A stretch of 64,000 nucleotides of DNA, taken from VXNE01 sp965200505 (GTDB taxonomy: Bacteria; Pseudomonadota; Gammaproteobacteria; Pseudomonadales; Azotimanducaceae). The DNA lies in contig OZ241343.1 in assembly GCA_965200505.1 (NCBI GenBank), positions 1,922,001-1,986,000 on the forward strand, in the 5' to 3' direction. The notes beneath the pieces were generated by a model, which saw only the letters and a list, made by a program, of their open reading frames with translations, ran no database searches and had not been told where the DNA came from. Positions 25,905 to 36,203 of this stretch are shown one piece after another; positions within the stretch are counted from its first letter, which is position 1; the number at the start of each line of letters is the position of its first letter. The position numbers were made by a program, and so were the translations under genes.

Positions 25905-26329
25905 GGATGTTCAGCAAGAAAACCGTCAGTGCCGCCCGGGAAACGACCCTGATCGCCCCAGACACCGTGTTGCGCGGCAGCCTGCGTTTCCGTGGGCGCG
26001 TCTATGTCAGCGGCCTCGTCGAGGGCGACATCGCCAACGAGGGCGAAGGCGAGGGCGCCTTGGTGGTGAGCGTTGGTGGGCGCGTCGTGGGCGATGTCAA
26101 CGTGCCCGTGGCCACCGTTGCCGGCACGGTGGAGGGCAACATCGACGCCAGCGAGCGCTTGGAAGTGGCCGCGTCGGGCGTCGTGCGTGGCAATGTCCGC
26201 TACGAGCGCATCGAGATGCAGCTCGGTGCCACCGTGGTCGGTGAACTGTCGAGCCGGGCAGACGACGAGGACGGCAAGGTCCATCAGCTCCCGCCGCGTG
26301 GCGCCGAGCAGGACGCCGGCGCGAGCTAG
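25901..26329 (+). CDS. Bactofilin (polymer-forming cytoskeletal protein)
   Basis: A 142-residue bactofilin. These self-assemble into filaments through a right-handed beta-helix and help organise cell shape or the envelope. The repeat pattern is visible from residue 18 to about 115 (GSLRFRGRVYVSGLVEGDI, then GRVVGDVNVPVATVAGTVEG), with flexible acidic ends. The ATG at 25901 overlaps the upstream stop; an ATG at 25907 is an alternative start two residues in. The preceding membrane protein is probably its partner. Confidence 0.9.
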   Translation: MRMFSKKTVSAARETTLIAPDTVLRGSLRFRGRVYVSGLVEGDIANEGEGEGALVVSVGGRVVGDVNVPVATVAGTVEGNIDASERLEVAASGVVRGNVRYERIEMQLGATVVGELSSRADDEDGKVHQLPPRGAEQDAGAS

Positions 26330-26359
26330 CGTCCCGCGCCAGCACGGTACAATGCCGGC

Positions 26360-26692
26360 ATGGACACGCCAATCAGCCTTTCCAACCGCGCCGCGGCGAA
26401 AGTGGCGGCGCTCTTGTCCGACGAGGGCAACGACGGCTTGAAGCTGCGCGTGTTCGTCACGGGGGGCGGCTGCAGCGGCTTTTCCTACGGGTTCACCTTC
26501 GACGAGGACATCGCCGAGGACGACGCGGTGATCGAGCGCGATGGCGTGGCCATGCTGGTGGACGCGATGAGCTATCAATACCTCGCCGGCGCCGAGGTGG
26601 ATTACCGCGAAGATCTGCAGGGGGCGCAATTCATCGTCGCCAACCCCAACGCCGCCTCCACCTGCGGTTGCGGCAACTCGTTCGCTATTTGA
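26360..26692 (+). CDS. erpA: Iron-sulfur cluster insertion protein ErpA
   Basis: A-type carrier that delivers Fe-S clusters to apoproteins, including those of isoprenoid synthesis. The 110 residues carry the three conserved cysteines: one in GGGCSGFSYGF and two in the C-terminal TCGCGNSF. The start ATG at 26360 lies 30 bases after the bactofilin stop in the same direction. The stop overlaps the 3' end of anmK on the other strand by 8 bases. Confidence 0.96.
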   Translation: MDTPISLSNRAAAKVAALLSDEGNDGLKLRVFVTGGGCSGFSYGFTFDEDIAEDDAVIERDGVAMLVDAMSYQYLAGAEVDYREDLQGAQFIVANPNAASTCGCGNSFAI

Positions 26693-27785
26693 GCCGCGCC
26701 GGATAGAGCGCTCCCAAGGGCCGTGGCCCCGCCGCGCCGGTGGCCGCCGGCGCGTTGCCCGGCAAACCAGCCAGGAAGCGATGAGCGAGCCACGCGAAGG
26801 CGGCGGCTTCGATGGCGTCTCCATCCACCCCCAGCGCCTCGCTCAAAAGCAATGGCCGCGGCGCCAAGCGGCGCCGCAGGCGGCGCACCAAATCACCGTT
26901 CAGACGGCCGCCGCCGCAAGCGATGACCTCCGCTGCCGCCGGTGCCCAAGCGTCAATGGCTTCCGCCACGCTCAGGGCGGTGAACTCGGCGAGGGTCGCT
27001 TGCACGTCGGTGGCGTCCTCGTCGCCGGCCACGCGCTCACGCACATAGTCCAGGTTGTAGGTCTCCTTGCCGGTGCTTTTTGGCGGCGGCGTCTTGAGAA
27101 ACGGGTCTTCACGCAGTTTGTCCAACAGGCGTGGCAACACGGCGCCTCGCGCGGCCCACGCGCCGTCGTTGTCAAAGTCCACCCCCCTTTGCGCCCGCGT
27201 CCATGCATCGAGCAGCGCGTTGCCCGGCCCGGTGTCGAATCCTCGCGCAGGGCCGTCGCGCCCAAGCGCCGAGACGTTGGCGATGCCGCCGATGTTGAGG
27301 ATGGCGCGGTCTTCGGCAGCGTCTTGGCCACCGAAAAGGGCCTCGTGGAAGAGCGGCACCAGCGGCGCCCCTTCGCCGCCGGCCGCCATGTCGCGGCGGC
27401 GGAAGTCCGCCACCACGTCGATGCCGGCCACTTCGGCAATGCGGTTGGGATCGCCGATTTGCACGGTGTAGGTGGGCGCGGCCCGCGGCCCGTGCCGAAT
27501 GGTCTGGCCGTGGCTGCCGATGGCGGCCACCTGATGCCCCTTGGCCAGCGCCCGCACCGCGCCCCCGATGAACTCGCCAAGCTCCGCGTCGGCGCGCGCC
27601 ATGCGGTCCACTTCATTGGCGCCCGGCGTGGCCAGCTCGCGCAGCGCCGCGGCGAGCGCCGCCGGCAGCGGCACCGTGGTGGCTTCGAGAATGTGCGGCG
27701 GCCGTGCCGTCGCGTCCACGAGCGCGATGTCCAAGCCATCGATGCTGGTGCCTGAGATCGCGCCGATGTAAAGGGTGGGCGGCAT
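26685..27785 (-). CDS. anmK: Anhydro-N-acetylmuramic acid kinase
   Basis: Phosphorylates and hydrolyses anhMurNAc released by peptidoglycan turnover to give MurNAc-6-phosphate. The product is 366 residues. Visible are the N-terminal IGAISGTSIDGLDIALVD, the IGSHGQTIRHGP motif, the NIGGIANVS segment and FDTGPGNALLD. The family N-terminus fixes the start at 27785. It is convergent with erpA and lies 21 bases downstream of the M23 peptidase gene, so the two cell-wall genes are probably one unit. Confidence 0.96.
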   Translation of the reverse strand: MPPTLYIGAISGTSIDGLDIALVDATARPPHILEATTVPLPAALAAALRELATPGANEVDRMARADAELGEFIGGAVRALAKGHQVAAIGSHGQTIRHGPRAAPTYTVQIGDPNRIAEVAGIDVVADFRRRDMAAGGEGAPLVPLFHEALFGGQDAAEDRAILNIGGIANVSALGRDGPARGFDTGPGNALLDAWTRAQRGVDFDNDGAWAARGAVLPRLLDKLREDPFLKTPPPKSTGKETYNLDYVRERVAGDEDATDVQATLAEFTALSVAEAIDAWAPAAAEVIACGGGRLNGDLVRRLRRRLAPRPLLLSEALGVDGDAIEAAAFAWLAHRFLAGLPGNAPAATGAAGPRPLGALYPARLK

Positions 27786-27806
27786 CCGCCGTTTCGGTGT
27801 CGCCGG

Positions 27807-29279
27807 TCAGGGCGTGGTGGCGAGCCGGTGCGCTTGGTAGTCGTCCAGCCGCGCCAGCAATGGACGGGTGGTGTCGAGGAAGCGTGGTCTTTCGGCCGCG
27901 GCCACCGGCGACGCCGGCGGCAGCTTCACGGTGCGTGGATTGCGGTGGACGCCATCAACCAGGAACTCATAGTGTAGGTGCGGCCCGGTGGCATAGCCGG
28001 TGGCGCCGACATAGCCGATGACATCCCCTTGGCGCACGCGGCTGCCCTTGCGCACGCCGCGCCCAAAGCCGCTCAGGTGCAGGTACTTGGTCTGGAAGGC
28101 TTGGCCGTGCTGCAGAACGATGTAGTTGCCGTTCGGCCGGGTCCGCCCGCGCACCACCACCCGCCCATCGCCGGCGGCCAGCACCGGTGTGCCGGTGGGT
28201 GCGGCGTAATCGATGCCCCGATGCGGCATGGAGCGATTGAACAGCGGATGCCTGCGAAATAGGTTGAAGTTCGAGCTGATGCGTGTGAACTCCACCGGCG
28301 CCCGCAGGAACGCCTTGCGCAGTCGCGCCCCGTCCGGGCTGTAGTAGTCGCGCTCGCCGGCTTCGTCCACATACCGCACGGCGCGGTAGGCGCGCCCTTG
28401 GTTGACGAACTCGGCGGCCAAGATCTCGAAGCCGATGAACTCGCCCTCGTGGTGGTGCTCCTCGTAAACGAGGGAGAACTCATCGCCCTTGCGAATGTCC
28501 AGCACGAAGTCGATGTCCCATTGGAAGAGCTTGGCCAGCGCGACGATGACGCGGTCATTCAAGCCGCTCTTGGTACCGGCGAGCCACAAGGAGTGGTCTA
28601 TGACGGCATGGCGGGCCGCCGTCGTCACCACCGGCGCCGCTTCAATCCGGCGCCCGTCGCAGCCAGCCTCGCCGCGCTCGAACTCCAAGCGCTCCAAGGG
28701 GCGCGGCGAGTAGCTGAGGCGCGTGAGCCCGCCCACTGCATCGGCGGTGAACTTGATCTCGTCGCCCGGGTGAACTTCGTGCAGCCGCTTGCCGAGCGGG
28801 CCGCTCTCGATCAGGCACTGCAGATCAGCGGCGGAGAGGCCGTGGCGGCGGAAGAGGCGCTCCAGCGTGTCGTTGCGCCGCACCGCGGCGACCTGCCATT
28901 CGGGCTCAAGCGGCGCGGCTGGCGCGATGGCTGGGGTGGTGGGGAGGCCAATGCGGGCGGCTGGGGAAGTAGTGGCCAAGGCTGCCATGGCGGCCGCGTC
29001 CGGCGATTCAGGGGGCACGACCTCAAGGGGCGCCAAACTGCCGCCGTCAACCAAGGCGCCGCCATCGATGGATGGCTCGATGGGTTCAATGGACGGCTCG
29101 CTGGGCACGCTCGCCGCGGCCACCACGACCACGACCAGCGTCGCGGCCGCATAGGTGTGGAACCGAGGAAATTGTCCGCGCGTCAACTGCAAACTGCTTA
29201 TTCGCTCGGCTTGAGTGGGATCGTGTGAGTGATTGGTGGGAACGCCCGGCCGGTGTTTGCCACGCTCGGAAACGGCCAT
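27807..29279 (-). CDS. M23-family peptidoglycan DD-metallopeptidase (MepM-like)
   Basis: A 490-residue envelope protein. One membrane anchor or signal helix lies at about residues 40-58, then a linker and a LysM-like OapA-type region (VRRNDTLERLFRRHGLSAAD), and then the M23 endopeptidase domain. Zinc ligands are seen in MPHRGIDYAAP (His and Asp) and in TGPHLHYEF (His434/His436). Homologues such as MepM cut cross-links during cell growth. The ATG at 29279 was chosen; it lies 45 bases from the tyrS start on the opposite strand. The pairing with anmK fits a role in wall turnover. Confidence 0.92.
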   Translation of the reverse strand: MAVSERGKHRPGVPTNHSHDPTQAERISSLQLTRGQFPRFHTYAAATLVVVVVAAASVPSEPSIEPIEPSIDGGALVDGGSLAPLEVVPPESPDAAAMAALATTSPAARIGLPTTPAIAPAAPLEPEWQVAAVRRNDTLERLFRRHGLSAADLQCLIESGPLGKRLHEVHPGDEIKFTADAVGGLTRLSYSPRPLERLEFERGEAGCDGRRIEAAPVVTTAARHAVIDHSLWLAGTKSGLNDRVIVALAKLFQWDIDFVLDIRKGDEFSLVYEEHHHEGEFIGFEILAAEFVNQGRAYRAVRYVDEAGERDYYSPDGARLRKAFLRAPVEFTRISSNFNLFRRHPLFNRSMPHRGIDYAAPTGTPVLAAGDGRVVVRGRTRPNGNYIVLQHGQAFQTKYLHLSGFGRGVRKGSRVRQGDVIGYVGATGYATGPHLHYEFLVDGVHRNPRTVKLPPASPVAAAERPRFLDTTRPLLARLDDYQAHRLATTP

Positions 29280-29324
29280 TATAGCGCATTTGGCGTGGTC
29301 GGGAAGTGCTGCTACCGTTGCGCC

Positions 29325-30599
29325 ATGCACTCGCCCCTTGAAGATTTGCGCCGGCGTGGGCTCATCGCCCAAGCATCGGACGCCGCCGGCCTCGACGCCC
29401 ACCTCGCGTCGGCCTCGCGGGTCGTCTATTGCGGGTTCGACCCGACGGCGGACAGCCTGCATGTCGGCAACTTGATCCCGCTCTTGACCTTGCGGCGCTT
29501 TCAGCGCGCCGGCCACAAGCCCATCCTGCTCGTCGGCGGCGCCACCGGCCTCATCGGCGACCCCGGCGGCAAATCCACGGAGCGGCCGCTCATCAGCCGC
29601 GACCAAGCGGCCGCCTGGACGGCGAAGATCCGCGCCCAGGCATCCCGCTTCCTCGATTTCGAAGGGGCTTGCGCGGCCACGGTGGTGGACAACTTGGAGT
29701 GGACCGCCGGCCTGGACGTCATCACCTTCCTGCGCGACATCGGCAAGCACTTCTCGGTGAACGCGATGGTGCAGCGCGACACGGTCAAGTCCCGCCTCGT
29801 GCGGGAGGACGCCGGCATCTCCTACACCGAGTTCAGCTACATGGTGCTGCAAGCCATGGACTTCGTGGAGTTGGCGCAACGGCACCAGTGCAGCGTGCAG
29901 ATCGGCGGCAGCGACCAGTGGGGCAACATCGTGGGTGGCGTGGAACTGATTCGCCGCGCCCTCGGCCAGCAGGCGTATGGCTTGACGACCCCGTTGGTGA
30001 CGCGGGCCGATGGCAGGAAGTTCGGCAAATCCGAGGCCGGCGCCGTGTGGCTGGACGGGGCGAAGACCTCGCCCTATGCCTTCTACCAGTTCTGGTTGAA
30101 CACGGCCGACGCGGATGCGACGGGCTATCTGCAGCGCTTCACCTTCTTGGACGCGGACGCCATCGACGCGCTGGCCGCGGCGAGCGAAACGGACCCGGCG
30201 GCCCGCGCCAGCCAACGGCGCCTCGCCGAGGAAACCACGCGGCTGGTGCATGGCGATGCGGGGCTTGACGCCGCGCGGCGCATCACCGCGGCGCTCTTCA
30301 GCGGCGAACCGGAGGCGTTGACGGCGGCGGACTGTGAACAACTGCGCCAGGATGGCATGGCCACGGCCGAGGCCGCGCCCGGCACGACGCTGGTCGGCGC
30401 GTTGGCAGACACCGGCCTCGCCGCCTCACGCGGCGCGGCGCGGCGGTTGGTGCAAAGCCGCGGTGTGCGCGTGAACGGGCGGCTGGTGGAGGACGTCGAT
30501 GCCACGCTGACCCCGGCGGCGGCCCTGCATGGCCGCTACCACCTGATCCGACGCGGCCGCAAGGCTTGGGGCTTGGCCGTGCATGAGGCCACGGCCTAA
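29325..30599 (+). CDS. tyrS: Tyrosyl-tRNA synthetase
   Basis: Class I aminoacyl-tRNA synthetase of 424 residues (E. coli 424). The HIGH-type motif is HVGN in DSLHVGNLIP and the KMSKS-type motif is KFGKS in GRKFGKSEAG. The C-terminal S4 RNA-binding domain is visible (SRGAARRLVQSRGVRVNGRLV). The tyrosine pocket motifs (YCGFDPTADSLH, QIGGSDQWGN) are intact. In Pseudomonas, as I recall, tyrS is directly followed by an rRNA operon; here the LRR gene with its poly-C leader lies between. Confidence 0.97.
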   Translation: MHSPLEDLRRRGLIAQASDAAGLDAHLASASRVVYCGFDPTADSLHVGNLIPLLTLRRFQRAGHKPILLVGGATGLIGDPGGKSTERPLISRDQAAAWTAKIRAQASRFLDFEGACAATVVDNLEWTAGLDVITFLRDIGKHFSVNAMVQRDTVKSRLVREDAGISYTEFSYMVLQAMDFVELAQRHQCSVQIGGSDQWGNIVGGVELIRRALGQQAYGLTTPLVTRADGRKFGKSEAGAVWLDGAKTSPYAFYQFWLNTADADATGYLQRFTFLDADAIDALAAASETDPAARASQRRLAEETTRLVHGDAGLDAARRITAALFSGEPEALTAADCEQLRQDGMATAEAAPGTTLVGALADTGLAASRGAARRLVQSRGVRVNGRLVEDVDATLTPAAALHGRYHLIRRGRKAWGLAVHEATA

Positions 30600-30648
30600 G
30601 CTGGCACCGCCTGTGCTACACTTCGATAACTCGTGGATCTGGAGTGAC

Positions 30649-30705
30649 ATGATTGTGCTGAACCCCCTGTCGCCCCCCCCCCCCCCCCCCATAACGGCCT
30701 CCTAA
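30649..30705 (+). CDS. Short ORF through the first poly-C tract (possible start of the LRR gene)
   Basis: The ATG at 30649 is preceded by GGAG at 30641-30644 with a 4-base gap. As assembled it codes for 18 residues: eight residues (MIVLNPLS), six prolines from the C18 tract, then ITAS and a stop at 30703. If the first tract had one more C (or two fewer) and the second tract likewise, this frame would continue into the LRR protein. It is therefore most probably the true N-terminus of that gene seen in an off or mis-assembled state. A weak extended -10 (TGCTACACT at 30614-30622) lies upstream. Confidence 0.5.
   Translation: MIVLNPLSPPPPPPITAS
30673..30690. repeat. Poly-C homopolymer tract 1 (18 C)
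   Basis: Eighteen consecutive C residues flanked by CTGTCG and ATAACGGCCT. It lies inside the short ORF starting at 30649. Such a tract is long enough for slipped-strand mispairing or polymerase slippage, and it is also a common site of sequencing error. Confidence 0.9.
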
Positions 30706-30740
30706 GAACCGTCCAAGGCCGGATCGTGCTGACGGCGTCG

Positions 30741-30761
30741 CCCCCCCCCCCCCCCCCCCCC
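30741..30761. repeat. Poly-C homopolymer tract 2 (21 C)
   Basis: Twenty-one consecutive C residues flanked by GGCGTCG and GACATAACGGCCT. The flanks resemble those of tract 1 (GAT[T/C]GTGCTGA upstream, ATAACGGCCT downstream), so the two are copies of a duplicated unit of about 75 bases. The tract lies in the frame that leads into the LRR protein. Confidence 0.9.
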
Positions 30762-30802
30762 GACATAACGGCCTAAGAAGGCGCCGCGGCTCGCGGATTC
30801 GC

Positions 30803-33800
30803 TTGGGCTGGCTGCTCGCCGCCCTCGTCCCGCTCGCAAGCCACGCTCAGCCGGCCGCGCCGGCGCGCATGTCCGCCACGCCCGGAGACGCGCAAGCCAC
30901 GTTGCAGTGGAGCAGTCTTTCGGATTCATCCATCACCAGCTATCAAGTGCGCCAAGGCTCCGGCAGCCCGCTGACTTTCAGCGCTTGGGCCACCGTGCCA
31001 GGCAGCGGCGCGAACACCCGGACGGCCACCGTGACGGGGCTGACCAACGGCACACGCTACACCTTCGAGGTGCGCGCCGTGAGCGGCAGCGGCAATGGCG
31101 CGGCGGTCCGAGCTTCGACGACGCTGGCCGCCTCGCCTTCAGCCGCCGTGACCATTGCGGACGCGAGCCTGCGCGGTGCGCTCGAAACGGCGCTCGGCAA
31201 AAGCGCGGGCGCGACCATCACCCAAGGCGACATGGCGAAGCTCGAGCGGGTGCCCTCCGCTTTGATGAGCAATCAGCTCAGCAACGTGGCCAGCCTGAGT
31301 GGGATCAACCACGCCGTCAATCTGCAGCGACTGGAGATCGGCGCCGGCACCATTTCGGATTTGTCGCCGCTGTCGGGGTTGACCTCCTTGACGCGGCTAT
31401 GGCTCAACGAAAACTCGATTACGGACATCTCCCATTTGTCGGCGCTGACTGCTCTGACCGACCTGCAGCTCACGTTCAACTCGATAGCGAACATTTCGCA
31501 CCTGTCGGGGCTGACTTCTCTGACCGACCTGCGGCTCAACAACAACTCGATTACGAACGTCTCGTCCCTGGCCGGATTGACCGCTCTGACCACGCTGCAT
31601 CTCGACAACAATTCGATATCGGACGTCTCGCATCTATCGACGCTGACCTCCTTGACTGAGCTATGGCTCAACGACAACTCGATATCGGACATCTCAAGCC
31701 TGTCCACGCTGACCGCTTTGACTTCGCTGCGGCTTTCCCACAATGCGATTGGAAGGGTTTCGCTATCGGGGCTGACTGCGTTGAACTCGCTTGAGCTCGG
31801 CTTCAACTCGATTACGGATGTCGCGCTGTCGGGGCTGAGTTCTTTGACCGTGCTGTATCTCGACAACAACTCGATATCGACCATTTCGCTGTCGGGGCTG
31901 ACTGCCTTGACCACGCTTTGGCTCTACAAAAATTCGATTACGGACGTCGCTCCCTTGGCCGGTTTGACTTCGCTGACTTACCTGGATCTCACCGACAACT
32001 CGATTTCAGACATTTCGCGCTTGGTTGGTCTGACCGCTTTGACTTCGCTGCTTCTTGGCGGCAACTGGATATCCGACATCTCGGCGCTTTCGTCGCTGAC
32101 GTCCCTGACGTTACTGTCCGTGCGGACCAACTTCGTTTCGGACGTTATGGCCTTATCGGGTTTGACTTCTTTGACCACGCTGTCCCTCGGCGACAACTCG
32201 ATTTCGGACGTTTCGCACTTTTCGGGGCTGACGTCCCTCCAACGGCTATGGCTGCACTGCAACTCGATAGAGGATGTCTCTCCGCTGGTGGCGAACTCGG
32301 GCCTCGCATCCGGGGACTTTCTGGGGCTATGGGAAAACCCGCTGGACGACGCATCGGTCGCCACGCACATCCCCGCGCTCCAAGCTCGCGGTGTGACGGT
32401 GGTGCATGAAAACAGTCCGAATCCGTGCGCACCGATTCGGGTTGCCGATGTTCCCGATGATGATCTGGTTGATGACCCGCTTCCGCCCAACCACTCGCCC
32501 CAAGCCATCGGCACGATCGCGGCGGCATCCTTGGAACCGGGGCAGCAGATTTCGCTCGTCGGCCGGAACTACTTCAATGACCCTGACTACGACATCCTGA
32601 CCTTCTCGGCTTCGTCATCCAACCCCGCGGTCGTCACCGCCAGCGTCGGCGAGTGGGACGCGATCACCGTCACCGCCGTCGCCGAAGGCTTGGCGGAGGT
32701 CACGCTTGGCGCGACCGACCCGGGCGGCTTGGGCGCGAGCCTCTCCTTCATGGTGACCGTCGGCAGTCCCGCTTCCCTCGGCGGCGGCGCGGGGGAGCTG
32801 TCGGCCTTCGCGTCCGCGCCGGAGGGCGGCGTCGTGGAACTCAGCGTATCGCTTCCCAAGCCGCGCGAAACGGACGTTTCGCTCACTTGGGCCATCGGCG
32901 TGGACGACGACCCGGCCACCGCCGACGCGGATGCCGCCGACCACGGGGGCGTAAGTGGCACCGTGGTGATTCCCGCCGGCGAGACCGGCGCGGCCATCAA
33001 CATCGCCATCGCGGACGACGCGGACATCGAGCCGGCGCGTGAGGTGTTCGTCGTGTCGCTGACGCCGCAAGACGATGTGGCCTTGGGCGTCGCCAGCGCC
33101 ACTGTCCACATCGAGGAGGGCGTCTGCGACCGCACTCCGCAGGTGGCCGATGCACTGCGCGGCATGCGCGATTGCGCCGCGGTCACGGCGGCCGAGCTCG
33201 AACGCCGGGTGACGGTGCGCCTGACGGATGCCGGCCTCGCCGAACTGCGGCCGCTGGACTTCCTCGGCATGGCCGGCATGACGATACTGCAGTTGGACGG
33301 GAACGGCCTCTCGGAGCTCCCAAGCGGCTTGCTTTCCGGTTCGCCGCGCCTGCGCCTGCTGCACTTGCGCGGCAATCGTTTCGAGGCGTTCCCGACACTG
33401 CGGGGCCTGCCCAACCTTGTGCAGTTGGACATGGGCGGCAACCTGCTGCGCGAACTGCCGTCAGCGCCGTTCCGCGACTCGCCGAACTTCGGCCACCTTC
33501 TCTTGGATGGCAACCAGGTGGAGGTGCTGCCCGCCGACTTGATTGCCGGCTTGCGGAACCTGCGCCAATTGGAGTTGCAGGACAACGCCATCGAAACGCT
33601 GCCGGATGGCTTCTTCACCGGCTTCGACAGGCTGTACCAGTTGAAGCTGCACGACAACCCCGGCGCCCCCTTCGTCTTGGACGTGGGGCTCGAAGCGGAC
33701 GACGCGGCGGAGGATGCGGACGCCGAAGGCGCGGTGTCGGTTCGCCTGAGGGTCCCGCAAGGCGCTCCCTTCGACATGGCCGTGCCTTTGACGGCCGAAG

Positions 33801-34054
33801 GCGGCATCCTCGCCGCTGAAACCGCCGTCATCGCCGCTGGCCGAACGGTCGGAGCGCTGGTGGAAGTGCGGCAAGGCGAGGAAGGCGGCGCGGTGACGGT
33901 TTCAATCGGCGCCGCGCCCATGTTCCCGCCGGCGAGATGCGGCTTTCTGGACGACCAGCCATGCTTCCGAGGCGTTCAGGTGCGGCTCGGGGAGCCGCTG
34001 ACGCTGTTCGACGATCCCGCGCCTTCAACGGCCGTGCCCACGTTGAGGCGGTAG
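30803..34054 (+). CDS. Large exported leucine-rich-repeat protein (FN3, internalin-type LRR, Calx-beta-like, second LRR)
   Basis: At least 1083 residues from a TTG at 30803, the first usable in-frame start; the frame is open back to 30695. A signal-peptide core (LGWLLAALVPLASHA) lies at the start, and the arginine-rich stretch just upstream would be its n-region. Then come a fibronectin-III-like domain (about 18-112), fourteen 21-22-residue LRRs of internalin type (187-492), an Ig/cadherin-like domain (563-655), a Calx-beta-like domain (665-765), a second LRR block of another type (775-955) and a beta-rich C-terminus. It is probably a surface or secreted binding protein. No outer-membrane anchor or sorting signal is recognised. 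The gene lacks a good start as assembled; see the poly-C tracts. Confidence 0.75.
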   Translation: MGWLLAALVPLASHAQPAAPARMSATPGDAQATLQWSSLSDSSITSYQVRQGSGSPLTFSAWATVPGSGANTRTATVTGLTNGTRYTFEVRAVSGSGNGAAVRASTTLAASPSAAVTIADASLRGALETALGKSAGATITQGDMAKLERVPSALMSNQLSNVASLSGINHAVNLQRLEIGAGTISDLSPLSGLTSLTRLWLNENSITDISHLSALTALTDLQLTFNSIANISHLSGLTSLTDLRLNNNSITNVSSLAGLTALTTLHLDNNSISDVSHLSTLTSLTELWLNDNSISDISSLSTLTALTSLRLSHNAIGRVSLSGLTALNSLELGFNSITDVALSGLSSLTVLYLDNNSISTISLSGLTALTTLWLYKNSITDVAPLAGLTSLTYLDLTDNSISDISRLVGLTALTSLLLGGNWISDISALSSLTSLTLLSVRTNFVSDVMALSGLTSLTTLSLGDNSISDVSHFSGLTSLQRLWLHCNSIEDVSPLVANSGLASGDFLGLWENPLDDASVATHIPALQARGVTVVHENSPNPCAPIRVADVPDDDLVDDPLPPNHSPQAIGTIAAASLEPGQQISLVGRNYFNDPDYDILTFSASSSNPAVVTASVGEWDAITVTAVAEGLAEVTLGATDPGGLGASLSFMVTVGSPASLGGGAGELSAFASAPEGGVVELSVSLPKPRETDVSLTWAIGVDDDPATADADAADHGGVSGTVVIPAGETGAAINIAIADDADIEPAREVFVVSLTPQDDVALGVASATVHIEEGVCDRTPQVADALRGMRDCAAVTAAELERRVTVRLTDAGLAELRPLDFLGMAGMTILQLDGNGLSELPSGLLSGSPRLRLLHLRGNRFEAFPTLRGLPNLVQLDMGGNLLRELPSAPFRDSPNFGHLLLDGNQVEVLPADLIAGLRNLRQLELQDNAIETLPDGFFTGFDRLYQLKLHDNPGAPFVLDVGLEADDAAEDADAEGAVSVRLRVPQGAPFDMAVPLTAEGGILAAETAVIAAGRTVGALVEVRQGEEGGAVTVSIGAAPMFPPARCGFLDDQPCFRGVQVRLGEPLTLFDDPAPSTAVPTLRR
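31361..32278 (+). repeat. Tandem DNA repeats encoding fourteen internalin-type LRRs
   Basis: Imperfect 66-base units (63 bases in three of them) encode the consensus LSGLTSLTxLxLxxNSISD. Near-identical blocks such as TCGGGGCTGACT recur, so unit gain or loss by recombination is plausible. Units seven to nine are one codon shorter and form a distinct sub-block. Confidence 0.85.
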
Positions 34055-34150
34055 GCCGGTGGCCGGTTTTGGCCTCGAATCTCCGCCGTCCGTCGCATGG
34101 CCCGCCCTTCTCCGTGCCACGGATCCCCCTCGTCCTGCCGCCCCCGACGC

Positions 34151-34208
34151 GAAAAGTCGAACTTTTTTGCGCTACCCCCTTGCAACGCCCGAAATCGAGG
34201 CGTATGGT
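34151..34208 (+). promoter_or_regulatory. Probable rRNA operon promoter with AT-rich UP-like element
   Basis: A -35 box TTGCAA (34180-34185) and a -10 box TATGGT (34203-34208) are separated by exactly 17 bases. An AT-rich stretch (AAAAGTCGAACTTTTTT, about 34152-34168) lies just upstream, as an UP element would, and GC-rich bases follow the -10, as in stringently controlled rRNA promoters. It is 166 bases upstream of the 16S 5' end. The rest of 34055-34374 shows no gene. Confidence 0.65.
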
Positions 34209-34244
34209 GCGCTCCCTTGGCCTCGCGGCAGCGCCGTCGGGGCA

Positions 34245-34256
34245 GGTCTTTGTCAA
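34245..34256 (+). promoter_or_regulatory. Candidate boxA antitermination site of the rRNA leader
   Basis: GGTCTTTGTCAA resembles the E. coli boxA (TGCTCTTTAACA). It lies between the predicted promoter and the 16S gene, where boxA is expected. No clear boxB was found. Confidence 0.35.
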
Positions 34257-34374
34257 CTGGAACAAGCCATTCGTGTGGGCGCTCGTAAGCGAGGAGCCTT
34301 GGCGAACGCTTTTGGCCGCGTGCCGTAGCCTGGCTGGCGTCAGCCGGCCGGTGGCCCGTGGCCTGAACGTTTGC

Positions 34375-35913
<1,539 letters not shown>

Positions 35914-36121
35914 AACCCAAAGCTTCGCATCACCACGGTCGCAAGGCCGTGAGTGGCCGCGAAGCCAGCCTCGGAAACCTCCACGTGAACGGAATCGCCG
36001 TTGGTCCGCGCTCGGCGCGGGCTGGCACGGCGATGCGCCCTGCCTTTTAGCGGGGCGGCGCCCACTCGAATGGTTTGTTTCGATGCGCCTGCTTAGCCGA
36101 CCCGGCGCCGTCAGGCTGACC

Positions 36122-36198
<77 letters not shown>

Positions 36199-36203
36199 AG
36201 TTC

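Noticed and set aside
31361..32278. Regular repeats that could be mistaken for a CRISPR array
   Set aside because: Units are contiguous, in frame, without spacers, and code for LRRs.
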